Origin: an uncultured Prevotellaceae bacterium
GTDB lineage: Bacteria > Bacteroidota > Bacteroidia > Bacteroidales > Bacteroidaceae
Length of the DNA stretch: 21,062 bases
Assembly (NCBI GenBank): GCA_937891085.1
Contig: CALAEY010000047.1
Coordinates: 1 to 21,062 of the forward strand
Reading direction: 5' to 3'
Shown one piece after another: positions 17,240 through 21,062 of this stretch (position 1 is its first letter; each line of letters opens with the position of its first letter). The translations under genes and the position numbers were made by a program. The notes below the pieces were generated by a model. The model was not told where the DNA came from. It made no database searches and saw only the letters and a list, made by a program, of their open reading frames with translations.

Positions 17240-17890
17240 ATGAAAGAACTGATAGTAAAGCGTTTGTCGGTAGCCCCCACATCAGCCGCTGAGATGGGGC
17301 AGGTGTTGCAGCAGCAGGGTGTGGAGCGTCACGCCGTGGAGGTGGTCAATTGGCCAGAATACCCTTATGCACCGCAGGTACATTTCCAGATAGCCCACGA
17401 TGAGGCACACATCTTCCTGCACTGGGAGGTAGAGGAGGCTGCCGTGGGTGCCTTGGAGTTGCACGACAATGGCCGAGTATGGGAAGACTCCTGTGTGGAA
17501 TTCTTCCTCTCGCCCGATGGAGACGACGTCTATTACAATCTGGAGTGCAACTGCATAGGTACCGCCCTGCTGGGAGGTGGGCGCATGGGTACCGAGCGTC
17601 CTCATGGCAGTGCCACCACCGTGGCGCAGATACGCCGCTGGGCTTCCTTGGGTTACCAGCCCCTCGATCCCAATGAGGTCACTGGCTTCTGGCAGCTCTC
17701 CCTCATCATTCCCGTGCAGTGCTACTTCCTGCACCGTCTCACTTCGCTCAGTGGCCGTGAGATGCGGGCCAACTTCTACAAGTGCGGCGACCTGCTGCCC
17801 GTTCCCCATTTCCTTTCGTGGAACGCCATCGACACCCCCAAGCCCAGCTTCCACCAACCCGGCTTCTTCGGCAAGATTCGGTTTGAGTGA
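17240..17890 (+). CDS. CBM9-like (carbohydrate-binding family 9-like) protein
   Basis: A 216-residue protein with no signal peptide. Recognisable family stretches are VWEDSCVEFFLSP (80-92), YYNLECNCIG (98-107), a mid-strand WQLSLIIP (151-158), RANFYKCGD (176-184) and the C-terminal SFHQPGFFGKIRFE (203-216), as in the CBM9-like family common in Bacteroidota. Aromatic and acidic residues in the first two stretches would line the sugar site. The molecular role of the free-standing cytoplasmic members is not known; sugar binding is presumed. It diverges from the Gfo/Idh-DUF1080 unit over 146 bases, which suggests but does not prove a link to the same glycan. The start is the ATG after AGCATGAACG; an in-frame alternative is not apparent. 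Confidence 0.8.
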   Translation: MKELIVKRLSVAPTSAAEMGQVLQQQGVERHAVEVVNWPEYPYAPQVHFQIAHDEAHIFLHWEVEEAAVGALELHDNGRVWEDSCVEFFLSPDGDDVYYNLECNCIGTALLGGGRMGTERPHGSATTVAQIRRWASLGYQPLDPNEVTGFWQLSLIIPVQCYFLHRLTSLSGREMRANFYKCGDLLPVPHFLSWNAIDTPKPSFHQPGFFGKIRFE

Positions 17891-17913
17891 TGTATCGGAG
17901 CCAAAACTATCCG

Positions 17914-17962
17914 AGAAACGTTTCTTGTGATCATCTGGCATTTCAGCGCAAATAGATGCCAG
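17914..17962. repeat. Palindrome and hairpin downstream of the CBM9-like gene
   Basis: AGAAACGTTTCT (17914-17925) is a perfect 12-bp palindrome. CTGGCAT (17935-17941) pairs with ATGCCAG (17956-17962) over a 14-base loop. They follow the CBM9-like stop by 24 bases and may help end its transcript, but no T-run follows. Confidence 0.4.
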
Positions 17963-17971
17963 TTCTTTCTG

Positions 17972-18059
17972 CTCAGTCATCGTTATGACTGAGGTCATTC
18001 TCCCTTTCGCCTAAGGTCAGTCATGGTTAGGACGATGCTCAGTCATCACCGTGACTGAG
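17972..18059. repeat. Four-unit 22-bp tandem repeat with hairpin units
   Basis: Four adjoining 22-base units start at 17972, 17994, 18016 and 18038. Units 1 and 4 are each a hairpin: CTCAGTCAT, a four-base loop (CGTT or CACC), then ATGACTGAG or GTGACTGAG. Unit 3 keeps the left arm (TCAGTCAT) and the GGTT loop but its right arm has decayed. Unit 2 matches at roughly 13 of 22 positions. There are no spacers, so this is not a CRISPR array. Function unknown. Confidence 0.8.
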
Positions 18060-18094
18060 TGGAAAGAATAACTATCTTATTTCCATGAGATGCC

Positions 18095-18102
18095 TATCTT
18101 TG
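18095..18102 (+). promoter_or_regulatory. Orphan -7 box reading into the repeat field
   Basis: TATCTTTG is an exact -7 match in a gene-free stretch, with no convincing -33 TTG. A transcript from here would run directly into the 12-bp inverted repeat at 18118-18188. Confidence 0.35.
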
Positions 18103-18117
18103 GGATGAAATATGCCG

Positions 18118-18188
18118 AAAACACCTCACCGCTGTAAGTTTTTGTCCATTAGTAACTTGTGTGCGAAAGATGAGGTGTGAGGTGTTTT
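18118..18188 (+). terminator. Long inverted repeat ending in a T-run (terminator or small structured RNA)
   Basis: AAAACACCTCAC (18118-18129) is the perfect 12-bp complement of 18177-18188, which ends in TTTT and is followed by another T and TGCTTTTATT. The loop is 47 bases, long for an intrinsic terminator. It could instead be the closing stem of a small RNA started from the box at 18095. Confidence 0.4.
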
Positions 18189-18490
18189 TGCTTTTATTCA
18201 TCTGATAAATTTTGTCGAGAATTTTAAAATAGACTTCACACTTCACGGTTATCATGAAAAGGCATGTTCGTTATAATGTATCTAAGGAACAATGGGAACT
18301 GAGACTTCACGAGACTTCACACAGACTTCACCAGAAAGCGTGAAGTCTGTGTATATGCTGAATATCCGATATCTTATGAATCTTATATTGTTCTATCTTA
18401 TGAGGTGTGAAGTCTTGTGAAGTCTCAACGATAGATTTCACGGTATAATAGTTTGTTAATCAATTATTTACATGATAGCTGTGAAGTCTC
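18118..18490. repeat. Field of 9-bp AGACTTCAC-family motifs
   Basis: At least 12 copies of AGACTTCAC or close variants (ACACCTCAC, ACACTTCAC, AGATTTCAC) occur in both orientations: plus at 18121, 18231, 18238, 18302, 18312, 18323 and 18433; minus at 18177, 18340, 18407, 18417 and 18481. They form nested stems: a tandem pair at 18301-18320 complements 18407-18426 with one G-U, and 18319-18331 complements 18340-18352 perfectly over an 8-base loop. No gene is supported in 17891-18506, which these repeats largely fill. The last copy lies 17 bases past the ORF6N stop. Resembles iterons or protein-binding arrays, but no known function is assigned. Confidence 0.75.
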
Positions 18491-18506
18491 AAGCCAAAAA
18501 CAAATT

Positions 18507-19076
18507 TTATATTTCATCAGGTATAAACCCAATGCGACGGCGGGGCTTTTCTTTCTTCGGCTTGGCTTGCAGCTCTGCAAGCGCTGTGGTAATGGCATCC
18601 AGCTGCATGCGGGTTGCTTCGTTGATGTCATTCTGATCACGAAGGATGTTGTTCAATTCGTTTCGTAAAGCCTGAATCTCAGCTCGTAGCTCTGCATTAC
18701 TTTCTGGTAATGGAAAGGCAGACATTTGTCTTAGGGTAACAAATGCTCGCATGATTCCTATATTTACCTGAATAGCTAGTGAAGAATGCAACACACTGCT
18801 AAGCATAGCTACGCCGCTTTCTGTAAATGCTAAGGGGCGTTTGCGTAAACCCATCTTGATTGAATTGGAAGTCGCAAATTGCGACTTCCAATCTTCCATC
18901 TCCTTTTCTGTCAGTTGAAACATGAAATCTAAGGGGAAACGTTCTATATTACGTTTCACTTGTTCATTCAGACGCTTAGTCTCAACTCCATATAATTCTG
19001 CTAAATCACGATCCAGCATGACGCGCTGGCCTCGGATCTCATAGATTTTGTTCTGGATTAGTTCAATTTCATTCAT
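18507..19076 (-). CDS. ORF6N domain-containing DNA-binding protein
   Basis: A 189-residue protein. The ORF6N domain covers about residues 5-115, with IYEIRGQRVMLDRDLAELYG (11-30), the KRNIERFPLDFMFQL stretch (41-55), and PLAFTESGVAMLSSVLHS (81-98), all close to the family pattern. A coiled coil follows (about 125-170, NAELRAEIQALRNEL) and then a basic KPKKEKPRRR tail (172-181). The ORF6N domain is found in phage and mobile-element proteins, often with KilA-N or antirepressor domains, and is thought to bind DNA. Phage genes are absent around it, so it is a solitary accessory gene. Its coding sequence contains a 29-bp palindrome and it is flanked downstream by the 9-bp motif field, which makes self-regulation or binding there an attractive guess. 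Confidence 0.9.
   Translation of the reverse strand: MNEIELIQNKIYEIRGQRVMLDRDLAELYGVETKRLNEQVKRNIERFPLDFMFQLTEKEMEDWKSQFATSNSIKMGLRKRPLAFTESGVAMLSSVLHSSLAIQVNIGIMRAFVTLRQMSAFPLPESNAELRAEIQALRNELNNILRDQNDINEATRMQLDAITTALAELQAKPKKEKPRRRIGFIPDEI
18864..18892. repeat. 29-bp palindrome inside the ORF6N coding sequence
   Basis: ATTGGAAGTCGCAA (18864-18877), one central A, then its exact complement (18879-18892). It codes for the WKSQFATSN region (residues 63-71). A perfect 14-bp arm pair in coding DNA is unlikely by chance; it would form a strong mRNA hairpin or a symmetric protein site. Confidence 0.85.
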
Positions 19077-19110
19077 TGCCGTTTTTATTTTAAAGTTTGC
19101 AATTCGCGGG

Positions 19111-19141
19111 CAAAGATAGTGCAGAAATCATTCCACACAAA
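19111..19141 (-). promoter_or_regulatory. ORF6N gene promoter
   Basis: On the minus strand TATCTTTG (19111-19118) is preceded at 19 bases by TTTG (19138-19141), a textbook Bacteroidota promoter. The start of transcription would be about 25-28 bases before the ATG. Confidence 0.75.
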
Positions 19142-19240
19142 CTATTGCATGAAAATTCTGCCTTATTCTGGAGATATTCTGCTTTTAGTTTGGCATCACC
19201 TCCAACATGAGCATGCTGTAAACTCCCCCCCACGCGCCTA

Positions 19241-19270
19241 TTACTCAATTAAACTCAGTTTAACTCAGTT
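19241..19270. repeat. Three 10-bp tandem units (nnACTCAgTT)
   Basis: TTACTCAATT, AAACTCAGTT and TAACTCAGTT follow each other exactly, upstream of the ORF6N promoter. One helical turn per unit would place a bound protein on one face of the DNA. The rest of 19142-19326 shows no gene I can support. Confidence 0.5.
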
Positions 19271-19326
19271 ATATACACACGCATATATAATTGCAAGACA
19301 GTAGTAACCCGACGAGTAAAACCTAG

Positions 19327-19379
19327 AGAAAGAAATCCCAACGAAGGCTCCGCAAAGCCTTGCATCGGGATTTCTTTCT
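19327..19379 (-). terminator. Terminator of the restriction-modification unit
   Basis: AGAAAGAAATCCC (19327-19339) complements 19367-19379 perfectly over 13 bp, and inside it AAGGCT (19344-19349) pairs with AGCCTT (19356-19361). It lies 43 bases after the endonuclease stop and its arms are A- and T-rich on both strands, so it can act in either direction. An outer pair, CTAGAGAA (19323-19330) and TTCTCTAG (19393-19400), also flanks it. Confidence 0.75.
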
Positions 19380-19421
19380 TTTGTATTTTCACTTCTCTAG
19401 TTTAAAGAAACAATTGTAACC

Positions 19422-20558
19422 TTAAATAATCCTTTTGTTTATTAAGCTAAAGTCAGGAAGAGTTTTTCTTTCCAACAAATCTTTAATAGGCACATGTTTG
19501 AGTGAGGGTGTTACCTTAAAATAATCAACAACCATCTCCTTCCATGCTTCATAGAGTTTTGATTCGTTATAATTGAACTCCCAATACTCCTCAATATCCG
19601 AAATGATATCTACATCTGGATTTTCTAACAAACGCTTTATGGCATATTTACTCTTCAACAAACTTTCAACTATTTTTGGATAAGGTTTCATGAGAAGCTT
19701 TCCGTCTACACTTTTGATTTGACCGCCTGCGGAAAAGTTATCTCGCATGTTATAGCAAAGAAGAGAGTATCTGTTGCACATCCAGATTGAGATTTTTTTA
19801 TAAGCTATGGTTCTCTCTTTGTCATCTCCAAACACAGAAGGAAAAAGTATCATTGACCTTATTCTTAGTTCATGTTTTAGATTATTATTCTGTTCATTGA
19901 AAATTGACAACGTTGGAGCTGAATTCTCTCCAAGCCACCAAGGCATTTCTTCTCTTCCTGCCTCTTTAGCTTTTTTTATGTAGTATCGTCTTAATTTGGC
20001 AAATTTCTCCTTTTCCTCCATAGTGCGGAAAACATCATAATCAGTTTGCATCTTAGAGAAAATGGTGTCTTTATCACTCAACTCCATGTCTATAAGATAT
20101 CGAGGAGAATGGGTTACTGCTATGCTACTGAGGCAGTCTTGGTAAGGTTTACACTTAAATGCTGGAGGATTACTCCCCAAGCTCCCAAAAAGCATGTAAA
20201 TTCGTTCTACAAATTCGCTTCGGGTTGATTCAACAATACTACTCCCTGTAGAAGTCCATTTGTCTTTTGTCGTTGATTTGACTTCTACACCATAAAATTG
20301 AGTTGTCATGATGTCAGGAAAGCTATGCCCAGCAACCAGTTTAATGTCACTAGGTAAAAAGGGGGTAGAGGGGCAAACATCTATTAGCAGTTGTTCAGTA
20401 ATCTTCTCTAAATCGGATGGACTGCAATTCTTATAGAGTCTAGGATTGGCTGAAGAGCGTTCATTAAAGCATTTTTCAGCTTTACCCATGAACTCGGCAA
20501 AAGCTTTATCCGCCTCATGAATATCTCTTTCCCTGATTGTTATAATATGTTCTTCCAT
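19422..20558 (-). CDS. Type II restriction endonuclease-like protein (PD-(D/E)XK nuclease)
   Basis: A 378-residue protein from the ATG at 20556-20558 (MEEHIITIRE...), two bases after the methyltransferase stop. A longer frame begins at a TTG inside that gene and is less likely. The nuclease core reads SFPDIMTTQFYGVEVKSTTK: Asp82, then Glu92-Val-Lys94, the D-Xn-ExK metal site, with Glu51 upstream as a possible third acidic residue. The sequence after it (WTSTGSSIVESTR...ERIYMLFG) looks like a conserved sub-family core. Placed directly behind a C5-cytosine methyltransferase fragment, it is most likely the restriction half of a type II system; the recognition site cannot be read from the sequence. 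The gene is visibly AT-richer than the genes before 17900, which suggests transfer. The catalytic residues look intact. Confidence 0.78.
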   Translation of the reverse strand: MEEHIITIRERDIHEADKAFAEFMGKAEKCFNERSSANPRLYKNCSPSDLEKITEQLLIDVCPSTPFLPSDIKLVAGHSFPDIMTTQFYGVEVKSTTKDKWTSTGSSIVESTRSEFVERIYMLFGSLGSNPPAFKCKPYQDCLSSIAVTHSPRYLIDMELSDKDTIFSKMQTDYDVFRTMEEKEKFAKLRRYYIKKAKEAGREEMPWWLGENSAPTLSIFNEQNNNLKHELRIRSMILFPSVFGDDKERTIAYKKISIWMCNRYSLLCYNMRDNFSAGGQIKSVDGKLLMKPYPKIVESLLKSKYAIKRLLENPDVDIISDIEEYWEFNYNESKLYEAWKEMVVDYFKVTPSLKHVPIKDLLERKTLPDFSLINKRII

Positions 20559-20560
20559 AA

Positions 20561-21022
20561 TCAATAAAAGTATAAAGGCCAAACTTCTTCAAGTCTTTTT
20601 GCAATGCGATAGGCAAGAACTGGGGGAACAGCATTGCCAATTATTTTGTATGCACCAGAAGAGCTAAGAACATACCTTTGTTTGTCTTTTTCTTTCATGA
20701 CAAAGCGATAGTCTGGTGGAAATGTCTGGATTAAAGCACATTCACGTGGAGTCAGGCGGCGCTCTTTCATGCCCATATTTAACTCATCTGTATGTTTGCC
20801 CCCGTGTTCTGCAGACAATCTTCTAAACTCGATATTGCCATGGTGTTCAGAGCGTATGGTAGGACCAATATTATCTAATTTAATCTCTACTTGCCCTTGG
20901 CTTCCATTAGATAGGAATTTGGCCTTAGAGTATATTTTCTGAGAAAGATCAAATGATTCCTCTGGCTCTCGTAAATCCTTCAAAACATCCTTTGTGAAAA
21001 CAGGAGGTAATAAACTAAATGA
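20561..21022 (-). pseudogene. C-terminal fragment of a DNA (cytosine-5-)-methyltransferase
   Basis: About 150 residues in frame, showing the last parts of a C5-cytosine methyltransferase: the segment PTIRSEHHGNIEFRRL before motif IX, motif IX as RRLTPRECALIQTFPP and motif X as GAYKIIGNAVPP, ending EEVWPLYFY. The SAM-binding motif I, the catalytic PCQ motif and most of the target recognition domain are not in this frame. An in-frame TAA stands at 21023-21025, and no ATG occurs in the open stretch before the conserved part; only a TTG at 20981-20983 is available. It therefore cannot be an active enzyme alone. Either the gene is cut by a stop, frameshift or insertion just past the window, or the two halves are split. 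The 37 bases upstream (21026-21062) do not continue the family in any frame that I can recognise. Confidence 0.8.
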
Positions 21023-21062
21023 TTATCCGCAATTAGCCGACCAAAAATTGGGCTGAATCCTA

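Noticed and set aside
17282..17998. A 238-codon minus-strand open frame extending beyond the CBM9-like gene
   Set aside because: Most of it is the reverse of a gene with clear family motifs, and the part beyond 17890 overlaps the palindromes and first 22-bp unit; no domain is recognisable.
18254..18343. A 29-codon plus-strand open frame starting MKRHVRYNV
   Set aside because: About half of it is the AGACTTCAC repeats read in frame; there is no promoter at a proper distance and nothing else supports coding.
17972..18490. Possible CRISPR array
   Set aside because: The 22-bp units adjoin without spacers, the 9-bp motifs are irregularly spaced and occur in both orientations, and there are no cas genes.
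19119..19304. A 61-codon plus-strand open frame in the gap before the terminator
   Set aside because: It begins opposite the ORF6N promoter, has no recognisable domain and includes the 10-bp tandem units.
20559..20582. TTG start adding eight residues to the endonuclease
   Set aside because: It would lie inside the methyltransferase fragment; an ATG two bases past that gene's stop is the better start.

Overview
The window comes from the chromosome of a member of the Bacteroidota, most likely Bacteroidales and possibly Prevotellaceae-like. The evidence is the protein families (DUF2723 membrane glycosyltransferase, prolyl-tripeptidyl/dipeptidyl peptidase of family S9B, Tat-exported Gfo/Idh oxidoreductase, DUF1080 proteins, ORF6N protein), the weak Shine-Dalgarno sites, and several promoters of the Bacteroidota type (TTG/TTTG, about 19 bases, then TAnnTTTG).

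Region 1 (3-4075, minus strand): a short NodB-type polysaccharide deacetylase lies six bases downstream of a large DUF2723 protein. The pair has its own promoter at 4001-4030, set in a small AT-rich repeat.

Region 2 (4076-11548, minus strand): a tightly packed run reads, in transcription order, serine O-acetyltransferase (cysE), a THUMP-domain RlmL-like rRNA methyltransferase with a GFKGK-repeat tail, a secreted S9B prolyl peptidase, purD, an unrecognised membrane protein and a YqaA/DedA-like membrane protein. Gaps are 0-9 bases and the last pair overlaps. cysK (11729-12676, plus strand) diverges from cysE; together they make cysteine from serine via O-acetylserine. The cysK promoter carries a perfect 8-bp inverted repeat that looks like an operator.

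Region 3 (12695-17890): a symmetrical terminator separates cysK from a two-gene minus-strand unit. This unit is a Tat-exported Gfo/Idh/MocA oxidoreductase followed by a secreted HEAT-repeat protein ending in two DUF1080 (3-keto-disaccharide hydrolase) domains. The combination suggests oxidation of a glycoside at C3 followed by cleavage in the periplasm. A CBM9-like protein gene diverges from it.

Region 4 (17891-21062): accessory DNA, visibly AT-richer toward the end. It holds a four-unit 22-bp tandem repeat, a field of at least 12 copies of a 9-bp motif (AGACTTCAC and relatives) that can fold into long stems, an ORF6N-domain gene containing a 29-bp palindrome inside its coding sequence, a strong terminator, a PD-(D/E)XK restriction endonuclease, and the C-terminal fragment of a C5-cytosine DNA methyltransferase cut by an in-frame stop near the window edge. 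The repeat field with the ORF6N gene and the restriction gene with a broken partner are the parts least explained by known families. No tRNA, rRNA, CRISPR array or complete insertion sequence was seen.
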